Assembly: GCA_023376005.1 (NCBI GenBank)
Contig: CM042145.1
Location: 13,104,454-13,168,453, forward strand
Direction: 5' to 3'
DNA from: Doryteuthis pealeii
Lineage: Eukaryota; Mollusca; Cephalopoda; Myopsida; Loliginidae
Length of the DNA stretch: 64,000 nucleotides
Shown: piece by piece, positions 39,201 to 53,600 of the stretch
How positions within the stretch are numbered: position 1 is the first letter of the stretch
Layout: each line of letters opens with the position of its first letter
Made by a program: the position numbers and the translations under genes
Notes under the pieces: generated by a model
Databases searched by the model: none
What the model saw: only the letters and a program-made list of their open reading frames with translations
What the model was told of the DNA's origin: nothing

Positions 39201-42200
39201 GTTGACCTGGACGGAGGTATATTTTCACAGCACACTTTTGAAGGCACTAAAGCACACTATCGAAGGCTGAAGACCAAATAGTCTACTTGAAAAGGGCCCA
39301 TTCACCGTCATTTAAAGAATTGTTACCAGGGCAAGAAGCTTCTAAATAGCATCCCCCATCACTTATCACTGCATCGGTTACCAGGAAGAAAGAGAAACGT
39401 CTGAAGAAGCGTACTATCAACATTTCCTACCAACGAACAGAATACCCCTGTTATCACCATTACTCCAAGAAAATTACTTAACTCAGATAAGTCTAGTAGC
39501 AAATACCAATAAAATTTGCAACAAGTTCTTGTATTATTTGTCAATACATGTATTAAATTTCCACTGTGTGTTTGTCTTCTTTGTCCGACAATTTGCCTAC
39601 AACTACGGAGAATTAAGAGCTCCTTCGAAACCCGTAAATACTCTTAGCCTAGCATACCTTGCGTAGAGAGTAAATGCGCTGGTCCAGGACTATTTATACA
39701 TGGCTGTCTAAGAACATGGGGGAAATTACTGAGACTGCAAGGATTACAGAACCATTACGCGAACCGTTTACCTCAAGGTTTTAGCACTCTGTTGCAAGTT
39801 ACTATATGTCTGGTGCACATGTAGTTGAATGTACTAGTATACTGAATACTGTATGATCCAGTATACAACACAAACTTAGCTTAGTCTGGCCCAAGGCCTT
39901 AATAATAGAGCATCCAGTGAGAACCAAATTCTACTAAACTATCAAATGAAATGAGTTTGCTAACTACTGTGCTATGGCAGTGAGACCTAAATTCAAAGGA
40001 ACATTTTGAGGGGAAAAAAAATCAGTTGAAGTAAATCCACAATAAAAATTGACAAATAAAAGAAACAACAGAGAATGAGTATTTTTTTTCTTTCTTTGTA
40101 GTCATAAAAAGTTTTTAAAATCCCAAGCATGGCCCACTAATATATACGGCCGAACATGTCACATACGCAGGCAGAATTCTTACAGGCCGATTTGTTTTAT
40201 TGTCAATTTATGTCTGTTTCAAAAAATCTTAAAGCACAAACATTTGGCAAGATGGGACCGTAAGTCCTCCTCGAGAAATACTCTTTCTCTGTAGTATCAT
40301 CACTATCATTGCCGACCATGAACAGGGAATACATTTCACATAAAAAAGGTTTCATTTATTTCTGATATAATCTGAAATCATAGATGAATTGTTGGTGTGT
40401 TTGTTTTGTAGAACTGCATAATCTTTTTTTTAACTATTTTCTTTGTTAATATGTTTACAATCTTTATTATTACATTTCTGAAGAAAAAAAGACAACCAGT
40501 TTGTATATTTTTGTATAGTTTTAACATTTTTCGAAAAAGACATAAATTGACTATAAAACAAATTGGCTTGTTAGAATTCTGCCTGCTTAAGTGACATGTT
40601 GGGCCGTATATATTAGTGGGTCGTGTCCCAAGCTTGAAATACTTACCTCTTCAGACAAGTGGCTATAAAATTCTCGTGCTTCCTCTTCTGTCAAATGCCT
40701 TTCTTCCTGTGCAATAATCTCAATTCCATCTTCCTCCATCTTAAATGCAAAATATGAAATTAACCAATCAGCAAACTTAAACAGATATTTAAAAAAAAGC
40801 AACCAATCAGATTTAATGTCATATATTTGAGAATATTCACTTATCTGCCCTTTAACGATTAATCAATTGATTGATTGATTTTAATGGCATGTCACCCTGT
40901 CTAGGGTTATTTTATGCCTAGAGTTTAGAGAATTGCGTTCATTGTATGTTTATATTTACATTTTTGTCTAATTATTTCTTAAGAGTTTTTAACAGTTATA
41001 TGATATTATGTATTCCTATCTGATACTAATAATTATATGGTGTCAAGTAAGTATTTCTATTTAATAGTCATTTGTTTTCATACAGTTATATAATTTTAAT
41101 TAACTAATAATAATCCTTAGTAAACAATTACAGTCTCTAGCAACTACTCTTGATACAAATAATTTACAGTTATATGATATCAAGTATTCCCATCTAATTT
41201 GCATAGTTGTATGGTTTCAAGTATTTTTTATCTCACCATCATCATCCTCAAGTTGTTCTGACAGCATTGATTCCCATGATTCTCTCTTGCCACCCATCCC
41301 TATCATCCATTGCTCCTGGTAAGTCTTATGCATGGCATCCTGTATCCATACAGAACTAATGAATGTAAGTTTTTACTGGTCAGCCAACACTGGTGTGTCC
41401 ATATATAGGTGTCCACAGGAGAATGTCACATATGAGTTCGTCCTTACTTCTCCAACAGTATCTAGCATGTCTTGTTTGTCTTATTTGGATGGTTTATGTG
41501 ATAGGAGGTAAGTGGCCATACAGCTGCTTTTTTGCAGGGTGTTGCTTCCAGGATTTGTTCAAGTCCAAGTAATATAGCCATACAGTATCACTGTCACGTT
41601 AGTGTTATTGATCTTTAATATCATTGTTTTATTCTTCAATGTATTAAAATCAATCCTATGAATTATTTTATGTTATGGTTGCCAATTAAAATATAATTAT
41701 AATAAGTGTAATATTTTTATATGTGCTTTTATTTAATTTTGTTAGTCTTTCTAATTTAATATATTTTATTACATTAAAACCGGAGGGTGCATATTCTTGC
41801 TAGTTATTATAATATATTCAGATGCATCTTTTGTTTCAGATGATATAAAGGTGGATACAAGCAATTTTGTGATATTATTTTAAACAGGACCTCAAAACAG
41901 CTGAAGCTGATGACTTTAGAATTTGGGAAGTTGAAGGAAATGAAATATCTAACTATACTGCCCAAAACTGATTGAAGAATTTTAAGTATGGCAAACAGGG
42001 ACTGTTTTGTTCCATTTCTGTCCTTTATTTCTAGGGACTAGAAATAAAGGACAGAAATGGAACAAAAGTTAGAAGAAAAAATAAACATCAGTCATAAATG
42101 GACAGAGTTGACAGGCAATTGGACAGTGTCCAAGGACCCAAGGACCCAAAGTTTTGAGAGAACCAAGTAGCAAAAGTCTTATTTTTGAAGTGGCCTTAAA

Positions 42201-45200
42201 TGAATCAATGTTTTATAACTAAAACACTACAGATCCATTCAGTTCTGTTAATATAGCCAGATAGATATGTTTATAGTACTACCCTATAATCCTGGAAATA
42301 AACACAATAAATTTCTGTATAATTGAGACACAGAGCTTTTGACACAAATATCTGATTTAGATTTATCTGTATGGGATGGGTTTATGGGTCAGTAACCTGT
42401 TTTACTCAGGGTACCAAATCATTGTCAGTCAGTTCCTATTATCAGAACTTGAGAATCATTGAAAGATACTATAAATAGAACATTATATATAATCTTTAAA
42501 AGAATAACATACAGGAACTCTCAAGATTATTGACACTCTCTTCTGATTATATACACAATGCTTTTCCTTCTGTAAAATCTTTAAAAGTGTAATATCCAAA
42601 TATTACACTTTATCCAATGTGTTGACATTATATCTGAACAGTCGTCCACTTAAGTCTGAAACGGCACAAGTAGACAATTTGTATGAGTTGTAATGAGCAG
42701 TTGTCCCCCAAAAAATGCCCTTGTAAAATATGCATCTTTTCAGCTGGCAAACATGATATACGAATCTATGATCTGTAGGTTTTGAAGGTTGACAAATATG
42801 TAAAAAAAAAAACTCAGTGTTAAGATGGTAGGAAGACTGTATAACATCAATCTTTCAAGTGAAGAAGACATGCCTTGAAAATCATCATTTAAAATCCTAG
42901 TTTTAACAAGAGTTGAAACATTAATTTCAAACTCAAGAGACCAATATAATAAAGTAATGCATTCATTGAAAAAAACAACAAAAAAAAAAAACAAACACAT
43001 ATACTGCTCTAAAATTTGAATATTTAGAAAGAGTTTGTCTACCAAATTCAGTATGCATTCTTATTGAAACCCAAGAGAACAACTTTTAAAAAATATGTCT
43101 GTCATTGAGAACAATCCCTAAACAATACTTACCTGTTGAATAATTTCATCTACTTTTCCTTCTTGAACCATATCTGGCTTGATGATAGCAACAGTTACTT
43201 CTTTGTTTTCTTCTACAATACAACAAAATCAAAAAAATTTCTAAAAACAGTTATGCTGTTTTGGGGATAAGGGAATCCTAGGATTTAAGAATTATGAATA
43301 AATTTAAAGTTGATAATGTTTGGTTTTATTGATTTAAAAAAACACCTACCAAATCTTTAAAAATCTTCAAATTAATCTCCTTATTCTATATATGATTAGA
43401 ATTATTGTCTTCATTTTTGTTCTTATAAGTACAATGCTTTGGTCAATATATTTAGTCTTCACCAGAACTATATTGGTGGACTGATTTTAATGGTATGTCA
43501 ACCCATCTAGGGTTATTTTATGCTTAGATGTTAGGAAATTGCATTCATTGTACATTAATATTCACATTTTTTGTGTAGTTGTTTCATCAAAAAGTGGTCT
43601 TATTAAAAACGAATATTTTTTAAAAAGATGTGATCCTAACAGATACTACCACTCTGGGTCAGAGGGGACCTGAGAGTAAATGGAAATAAAGGAGTACTCA
43701 ACACTTCCCAGATATTCAGAACTGGAGCCTCACCATCAGATGCAGTTTAGTGTCATACTCAGAACACCCCTTTTTTGCAGGGAGGTGTCTTACTCTGTTA
43801 CAGGGGATACAGTCAGTGTATTGTCAGCTCCACTGACAGGGCAGGACTATATTGGATCAATTCTTCAGAATTGACTTCTTTTCTTCTACTAACAAAAGAC
43901 CTCAACACACAATCCTTTGATTCTGTTAAACTAGTATGTTTGAATTAAAGAAATAAAGAAAAAAAACTGAAAAAACTGGGAAACAAAAATACTGAGCTAA
44001 AATACATTCTTTGACCTTTTTCTAGTGTATCAACCAAAACATTGTCTTAAGAATAACAAAGAAAACAATCTGAAAAACAAATGGAATGATGAAAACACTT
44101 AATTTGTGAACTTCAGAAAACAACAATCAATTTATCAAAGAAGAGAAAGATGTTCAGTCTATAGTATTAAAAAAAAGACAAACAAAAAACAGAATATTTT
44201 CATATTATTAAGTCAGTGGGATCAATACTTGATACTTACCATCTGTTTTTATGGCTACTGTCTCTAATTTAAATTAAAACTTGGAAAAGATAGAATATAT
44301 TCTAATTATTATTTGAATACAAAAAAGACATCTTTTGGGTTTGATAACATCAGAGCAATTTCAAATAAACATAACTCAAAATATAAACAAAACTACTTTG
44401 ATTCCTGTACTGTAAAAGAGATTATTTTTTACAAGAATTTACGAAGCACAGCTTATTCTAGCCAGAGTCATAAATGTGGGACTTCTAGTGAAAATCAAAC
44501 TTATTAAAGTACCAATGGTCTGCAAGACTAAATCACTTGCCTCATGACAAGTATTTCTCCATAAAAAGAAAATTATATATCATATATACAAATTCTATTC
44601 TATACTTGGTCATTTTCTTATTTCTTTATTTGTATTAAACAATGAGGGAGTTAGACATATGTTTTTACAAGCAGACATTTTTTACTTTAAAATTCAAAAT
44701 TTATGAGGAAATGGAGCAGCTGGATTAGAGATTCCTTAAAAGAAATTCTAAAAGTTGTTTTGTTGTTTTAAAGAAAAATGCTGTCATTTTAAGTAAGTGA
44801 TACTCAAGTGATTACTCTTCATCATAAAAGTCAGATTAAACAATTGTTGATTTTTAAAACCAATAAAGTTCATTTCTGCTCATCAGTAAATTTCATATTG
44901 GAATCGTTGTGTATATAACAATAAAGATGAGAACAACAGTCTGAAAGATCTAAATAAATCAAATTATCAAGCCCCTTCTAAAAAATTCAGACACATTGAA
45001 TTTTCTCTGAATTTTTGAGATGAGGCTTGATAATTAGTATTATTTGGATTCTTCGGACTATTGTCCTCATCTTCATTGTTATCTGTACAATGTTTTGGTC
45101 AATGTGCCCTCTGGCCTTCTTCAAGTATTTCTTGCCAGACTCGGGAACCTTCTTGAACTTGGGAACCTTCTTTTCAAACTCGGGAACTTTCTTGAATTTT

Positions 45201-48200
45201 AGTTTGTACAGTTATTTCTCTCTTTTTTCTATTTTTTAATACTTTATCTTTTATTGTTTCTATTTTAAATTGATTAATTGATTTTTAATGGCATGTCAAC
45301 CTTTCTTCATGTCTAGAAATTAGGGAATCACATTGTACATTCATATTTACATTTTTTGTGTAGTTGTTTCTTAAGATATTTTTTGTACATGGTCTAATCT
45401 AATATGAATAATTTTTAAAGATCTATTTGACCCATAGATGGGACCCTAACTGGTACTACCACTCCAAGTCAGAGTGGACTTAGGAGTAACAGCAATGCAG
45501 TGGGTACTCTACACTGCCCACTATCAGACACAGTTTAATGTCATGGACAGGACACTTATATTTCAGAGTTTCAACCTCAATTGAATATTTCACTGCATAA
45601 AATACCAGTAAAAAGAATTAAATCTTTTAAAAAAATTTTTCTTTTTTGTTTTCAACTAAAAAAAAAATTGAGTAAATTTTGTCACAACTTAATCCTTTTA
45701 GTCAAAGGTTAGATTATTTCTTTTTCTTAGTTTATAGTCTCATATCCATTATGATCCATTGGAACATTTGGTTTTTATCAAATGATTGTATAATATTACT
45801 TTTTCTAAAGGGTGTAAATCAATGTAGATATTTCAAGAGAATGCATTGTTCTATGTATGTCAATTCATTGTAACTAAAAAGGCAAACTAAATTCATGATT
45901 GCTACACACAAAAAGCACACGAAAAAAGCAGTGACAACAATAGAAAATATTGGTGCAAAGATTGAGTGTCACTTGTAATCTTATATCTTGAGTAAGTGAC
46001 CACTTGAGATGAGAATTATTAACTCTTACAACCCTCAGCCTTCCAAAACTTTTGGCCTTTCTTCCTGGGGTTCTGGCTAGAAAAATATCCCAAAATATAA
46101 GATGTTGTAATCTGTTATTTACAGACTGTTAAATAGCAGATTAAAACACTTTATATAAAATTTAAAATATATTCAAAAATAATAAAATGATATATAAAAT
46201 ATGAACTTGGTAATAGTAATGTAGAAGTGGGGAATCCATAGTTTAATTTTCAATTGTCCAGGTTTATTTACTTCTAGTTAGCAGCACAAATACTGGCAGC
46301 TCGGGTTCAAAGAGTTAAGGAACATTATTTTTAAAAGACAGAATATAAATTAAAATTCCTGATAGAAATAGTAAACTGAATACAGTATTGGAAGATGCCT
46401 TCACATTGTGCTTATTAAATTATGAAAACAAATGATTGAATACAGTCTAAATATTTACACAAAAATTAGTTTTTGTTAATGAGACATTTAATGATTTACA
46501 TTTAATAATATTTTAATGGTTTTACATTTAATGGTTTACATTTAATATCAACAAACATAGCAGGAGTAGGGGTTGATAAATTTTTTGTGATATTTTGAGA
46601 TAGATATAGTAAAATTTTGAATCTAATCAAAAGGGAGCTATACTATAAAGGTTTGGTGATTTTTAGATGATATTATTTTTATAAGTAAGTAAATTGAAAA
46701 AAAAGTTGAAGAAAATTGTGATAAATTCAATCTATCGGAATAATATCAAATTAACATGAAGGTACTTTTTTTGCCCAAAGCTATTATAGTCATTTTCTAT
46801 AAACTTCCATATATTGAATAATTGATGCTTTTAATCAAAGAAGATCCTTTCACTATTAATAAATTTGCATTAAGAAATATTTCAGCTTTGAAATGAAGAG
46901 TCATTAGAAGAAAAAAAAAATCAATGCGGTCTTCATATGGATTAAATAGATAAAAAGATATAAACCTTAGACAATTATAAACTATGGCTGTAAAAGTGAT
47001 TGGTGGTTAATTCAATAAATAAATCAATGGAATTAAATGATAATTGTGTATGAAACAGTGGATGTTTTGTAAGAACAAGTAATCCAGCAATGACAGCCTA
47101 GAGATCTTTAAAGAAAATTTTCTAGGTTACTTTATTGATTACTTTCCATTCAATTTAATAATTGTTTTGAATTAATTCTTCGATGTTCCTCAAATAAATT
47201 AAGGCCTATAAGTATTTTTTTACATATGTGGTGTAATGGTTATGATCATAGTAAATGGACACGTTGAGACAAGTTCAAATCATGTACGAGGTTGTTTGCA
47301 TTTCCCATAGTGCTAATACCCTTAGGAAAGGTATGAATCAAACTATTCTCCCTCCAACTATGGGTAAATAGCAGAGCAGACTGGGCTATTTAAACTTAGT
47401 ATGGAAACCAGTCTAGGAAAAGGAAAACTTTGAATTCAAACCTGTTAAACTCCACTTAAGAAAGTGACCTTCTGTTACATCCTACTCATGCAGAGGGGTT
47501 GGTAAATATGTATAAGTATTATTTTTATTACAACAGTCTATTTCCATATAATTTCAGACTAATTTAAAGGCTGCCTTAGGTAGCAATTAAACTCAATGTC
47601 ACCACATTCTATCCATAAAATTTATATCATAATTAATTGTTAATAAATAAGGGGAAGTAATCTACAATTAGTATTTACAGTCTATGACACCATTGAGGCC
47701 GTTTTTTTTTTTCACAATGCTTTGATGTTATTGAAGAGAGATATAACTTTGATGACTGGAGGGAGATGAGAATATATTTATGTGCAAAAGAAAGCTCTAC
47801 TCAATGGTATAATGGGTTTAGACTAGCAGTAAAAATTTACTGAGTAAAACACAAAATAGGCCTCAATGATGTCTCAGACTGTTAATAGTTATTTTCTTAA
47901 AGAAATTATAATAATTGGAGTGAGTAGAAACACTGACCCCCCCCCATACTATTATTAAGTTGAAAATTTGATAGGAACGCTCTTTATTCTTACTGTAGCG
48001 ATTGTCTGCCCCTGCTGGGATGGACCTGGGTACAAAAGGGTTATCTTCCTTTACCACGAGTGTTTCGCCAATAGATGACACTACTAGCTGGGTATTCAAA
48101 CAGCAGCCTGGGAATTTCTCTTTCTTTCTCTTGGTCCAGCATCCACAAAAGATGGACTAGACACCTGGTTAGAAAAACAACAAGGCGCCGGCACATCAAC

Positions 48201-50305
48201 ATCTTCGGGGACAGCCTTCACATGCGACATCTGTAGTCGAGAATGATTTTCTAACATTGGACTTTACAGTCACAGGAGGCGCTGTAACTTAAGGGGCACA
48301 AGAACTATATCATAGTCTTCCGAGACTGAAATGCCAATATAATATATACATAATGCAATTACATCCTTAGTATAATGATCTGATTTTTGTATTTTACTGT
48401 AACACAGCAAAAATAGCATAACATTAGGAAATCTTTATTACCTCAATAGTGATATAAGAATTAGATGTGTGGTTCTTATAATATGTTAGAAAGCTCATAG
48501 TAACCTTCCAATGTAGGTGAATATATACATAAATGAATCCGAGCAAAATGGTACATATAACAACAAATACAGACTTTATTGTCTGCGCATGTGAAGAATG
48601 ATATACATAACAATATACAGACAGATAAGACGAGAGTCTTTTGGAAGTACGAAAGAGTTCATAAAGAATATGAGAGTCACTAACTGATAGCTGATATTCT
48701 CAACCACAGATGTCACATGTGAAGGCTGTCCCCAAAGATGTTGATGTGCCGGCACCTTGTTGCCACTGCTTTCTTCTGGACCTCCTAGCTTCATGGTGTT
48801 GCGCCAGGGAGACTTCAGACATGGTCAGTCCTCTACAGAGAGCCTTCCGCCACCGAGGGCGGTCCTGAGCCAATAATTACATTATGGGGTCTTGAATATT
48901 AGCAAAGAAATGAACTAAAATCAACAACGAGGCAATTAAAGTAGACATAAATCTCAGATCTTAGTTGAATTTTCTTTTAGAATATAATTCATAAGCAATA
49001 AATTTGGTAATTTCTTTGACAACTCCTCCTATTTCTTGGATTGTGATATAATGGAATGACTCATCTCCCCCGTACCTTAACAGTGGTGATGGTTCTAACC
49101 ACTATTTAAGAACACACAGATTACTCTGTGCAGAACTCACTTAAAGTACTTAGACGACGGACTCTCCTCCTAATACTCACGTGACCTTACTATATAACAG
49201 ATTGATAGGACCATTGCCTCAAGCAATGCAGCCAGTGGTGCAGTGTTAAAAGAAAAGTGAGAGAATGCAGGGTGAGTGAAGATAATGAGCCAGTGGGTGG
49301 AGCAAGCCTCTACAGCAGTGATTTGATTAACTTGAGATTTAAAAACAAACAAAATTAGAATTTTAATAGTATATAAATATTGTAGGAATGCTGTTCCATC
49401 TCCCAAACAAAAGTATAAGGGAACACTGTTCCAATGTATTTTCCCAACACTAGATCACAAACGGCAACCCTTGTTGAAATAAAAGTAAAGTAAAGTCATC
49501 GGGGTGACCTATCAGCGAGGGAGTCTATCCCCTTTTCACTAGCGCTAGACCAAGGAGATTGTTTTTGCGCCTGACGTGGAGCGTCACACCTACCATCAGC
49601 TCCTTACTTTACCGCACAGATCCCTGTGCTACTCATACGCTGAGTTGGCGAGGGCTGGGATCGAACTAGGAACCTTGTGGTTTCTAGCCGAACGCTCTAC
49701 CAATTGAGCTAACCCAGCCCCGCACTGAAATAGACCAATGATTTATACCATAATTATCATATTATATAAGATGCACTATTTTGCTAGATATTTCAACCTA
49801 AAAGTTTTGGGGTGTGTATTATACACGAGAAGTATATAATGAACTTTTTTTCCAGCCTCATACCTCACCATATTCAGGATGGGATGACTGAAAGTAAGTT
49901 ATATCAATAGTTCAAACTAATGTGTTTTACGGCATTACATGAGATATCCACAGTAATGTGTTTGTTATATAATTTTCTTTCTCTTAATGTCTTATTTTTG
50001 CCACAAGCTTGTTGCATTTTTGTTTGAACATACCTGTGTATTTGTCCTAAATACTATGTAGATTTTGTGTTTCAAAACATAATGTAAACTATATTAATTC
50101 TTATTTTTATTTAGCATGAACCAATAAAAAGCTGAACAAATGCTAAATTTAGGTTACATTCAGCTACAACAGATTCTAAAAAATCAGTGTGTATTATACA
50201 CAATCATTTTTTTCCAGAATTTTATAGTATAAATTTAGAGGTGCACATTATACACAAATAATTATGGTATTCATCAATATAGTTGGACCAAAGTTTGATG
50301 ATCAG

Positions 50306-50351
<46 letters not shown>

Positions 50352-50574
50352 CTGATCTCACTGTGATCGTAAAATATATAAACAAACCTATGTATTTAAT
50401 AGTTTAAACACCAGCCCCACTACAGCAGCTGTCAGTGGCCAAGGGGATAAGATATCAGGCTGGCAAACAGTCAATCGGAGTTCGACCCTAGCCAAGGATA
50501 GTCATTGTGTCTAGCCACACTGAAGAGGCGTGAAACACTGAAACACGTGTCTGTGGATGACTTATTAATATATA

Positions 50575-50619
<45 letters not shown>

Positions 50620-53600
50620 TATTTCCTTCTTTCTTGGATTCAAACAAAGACACTAGTGTTGTATACTCTTCTTTTTACTTCTATTATTCTTCTGCTCATC
50701 TTTGGTACCTTACGTTCTTCTAGCATCTCTTCTAACATCTCTTCTGGTTGGTTGTCCTTGATTCATTTCTTCTAGGTCAGTCTTGTTGCCAAGTCATTCA
50801 TCAACCACAAAACCATATTATTTATTTAAACTTTTATTTCTTAACTAAACATATTTCTCTAACTAATCACAGCACGCGTGTGCAGTGAGTCTCAGCTAAA
50901 GCAGTAACTGCCTGACGTCCAAGCTGAAACTGAGAGCCAACCAGGTCCCACGTGAGTTCACGTATTTCGCGGGCTTTCTGTAATATTCCATGGAAAGTCC
51001 CATCCGTGATATGAAAAGGGGCCATCCCTTCAGAAATACAGGGGGTTGACAATAATCTATGCATAGATTATGTAACACTAGTTGTTAGTCTAGGAGATAT
51101 AATTTAGTTGACCAATTATTCGATTAGGGTAGATTGTGTAAAGTGTATAGAGTAGCCATTTATTTCTTGTCTACATCTCTCTCAAAATCAAATCCATGAT
51201 ACTAATGATATATAAATCTAATATTCAAAAACAATTTAGATGTTTTCTATATTTGGTCAGGTAATTGCTCATCAAATGAACAAGTTTGTAAAGTATTTGA
51301 TTAAGATTCAAGCTCTGAGCAACTATCTCAGGCTAAAGATCATAATGATTTTTTTTTTTTCATGCAAGTAATACAAACAGCCTGGCATTTTCCCTAAAGT
51401 TGCTCAGGTGAAGAATAATCCTTTCTAACCGATCCCCCATGGTATGGAATAGAATAAGATATTCATCAATAATTTTCTGGATGTGACCCAGGGGTGAGGA
51501 GTATTTAGGTCAACGGATGAAACCTTTGGGTGATATGTTTTCATTGAGCAGACAAATAGCTAAAAACTGAAAGAAAAAAAAATATTTGGTGTTGGGGACG
51601 AAAAACAGAAAAAGAAATGAAAACTAATCTTTTGTTTGATCAACATTTAGCTCAAATTAGTCTGGACTGATGATGGAAAATATTAGGGGTTAGATTACAA
51701 GACTGGATTTTATAAGATGTAAAGTTTAATTGTAATTGAAAGTTTATTAGGCAACATTTGACATTAACAACAATGCTAATGGTTAATTCAGAAAAGCATG
51801 GCATCTGCAGTGCAGTACTGTTAAAAGGAGGCATCCATGGCATAATGGTTATCGTCATAGGAAGTGGATTTTGTTAACTGAGTTCAAATCCTGAACAAGA
51901 TTGATTGCATTTTACATAGCATGAATACTCCTGGGAAAGGTATTAAATCCAATTATTCTCCCTTCAGTTATGTACATGGATGTGCATGTATAGTAGTATT
52001 AAAAGGATAGTTAAACAAGTTAGGGAGGTTGGCAGATTTTAATAGATGATAAAATAAAAAGAGGAAGATTTCTTGATGGGATGAAGGGGTTATTTTTTAT
52101 ATTTAACGCCAATAATAAATTCAAGTCATTGGCACAAGTATAGTCAGAGGTCAGTAGACAAGGGTATCATTTTTTAAAGTACTTTAGTTTTGGGTTGTCT
52201 ATGTGGCAAAAATGATTTTCTTTACCGGAAGCCCAGACCACATATATTCAAGGAAGCACTCAGGAGATAGATGAGTTGTGAGAGAGTGGAGTAGCTATAC
52301 AAATGAATGGCAGTCCATGGCAGTGGTGTTTGTGCTGCCAGGCCGAGTAAGGTCAGGTCCTACCCTCCCACCACAATTAATCACAAGAACATAGACAGTA
52401 GTTAGCAGCTGGCAGTTCGACAGAATGGGATAGTAATCTGACCAAGTCTTCACCTGTCTCCCTATCATGATAGTGAGGGATCAGCACCCAAGTCCACATT
52501 GCAAAATGTCACATGTATCCCTCTAACGAGGATAAACTAAACAAGAAATTGTCATCAATAAAGACATTATACATGTATTCTAAAATTCATTTTTGTGTCT
52601 TTCTTTTTCTTTGAGGGCTGAGCTGTAGATTGTACGGTTTCAGCCAACCCTATTGGCTGTTGTATAGCCGTATATACCCTTCTAACATACTCGGGTATAT
52701 AATAGAGAGAGACAGAGAGATTTATTAGAGATGGTAGATCTTACTTGCTACTCTTCTTACTTGTTGCTGACTCGTTGCTGTTAACTATTTCTACTTCGGT
52801 CGCTATTTTCTTTGGGCTGACTTCTATTTAAGGTTTCTGCTAGGGGTTGACTTTCTTCCTTGCTAATTCTTCAATCTTCTGAACTGGACTTAACATTGTC
52901 TTAATAATTTACACAAGACTTGGTTTTACTTGATCAAGTTTTATTAGCCCATATTTGATTCCGTCACAGGGAGAGACCAAACTTGGGAAAGCCAACAACA
53001 CGTCTGCCCTCCTTCAAAGCTGGGTCAAACCTGCTTAACTAAACTAACTATTCTCATGTCTCTGTACTGGAGGTCAATTGGGGGTCATCTAAAATGTCAA
53101 TCATAACCCCCAATGGTTATGGAAAATAACCCACCTCCAGTTTTAAATCTAACAAACTTTATTTAAGTTGGTAGAGCATCAGACATTTAAGAATAACACA
53201 ATCAATCGAAACTTTATTTAAAACTAACTTACAGGTACACTCACAATTTATGACTTCTTATAAATTGTAAAATTGGCCAATAGATCTCCTTTTGAAAACG
53301 ATCACAAAGTGGGGGGGTGGTAGAGAAATTGGCTAGACGGCAAGACTGGACAGGTCATAATGATAACTGCCACAAAGCTCCAATTTAATCTTTTATTCTT
53401 TTTTTTTTTTTAAACATCAATCTTCTCTTCTTCAAGAATTGTTTGGACTATTGATCTTATTTCCTTTTGTTGTTTGTTTCTATAATGCTTTTTTAAATTC
53501 ATTCCATTTATCTAGATATTGTTGACCAAGTATTAGTGGACAATACTTGGGGAAAAAAAGACTCTTTTATCAATATTGATTATACAGTTGAGAAAGGCTG

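Larger units (their letters stand above)
36071..40646 (-). other. Intron inside NDK1 rich in SINEs
   Basis: A 4.6-kb intron holding an inverted GGCATGTCA-family element (36250-36880), a repeat also found at 60.0-60.6 kb (36990-37340), a headless SINE-1 (37368-37530), a SINE-2 (38332-38620) and a GC-richer stretch (39010-39800). No exon is seen. Confidence 0.7.
32703..43108 (+). repeat. Right arm of palindrome 2
   Basis: This is the cleaner arm. Its exons at 35522-35596, 35916-36070 and 40647-40739 are intact. Near the fold-back (33.1-35.4 kb) it also has single-base errors. Confidence 0.93.
40740..43132 (-). other. Intron inside NDK1
   Basis: A 2.4-kb intron with a 5' piece of the GGCATGTCA repeat at 40861-40990 and a perfect hairpin at 42005-42067. 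The 41.23-41.60 kb stretch is less AT-rich but has no recognisable product. Confidence 0.7.
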
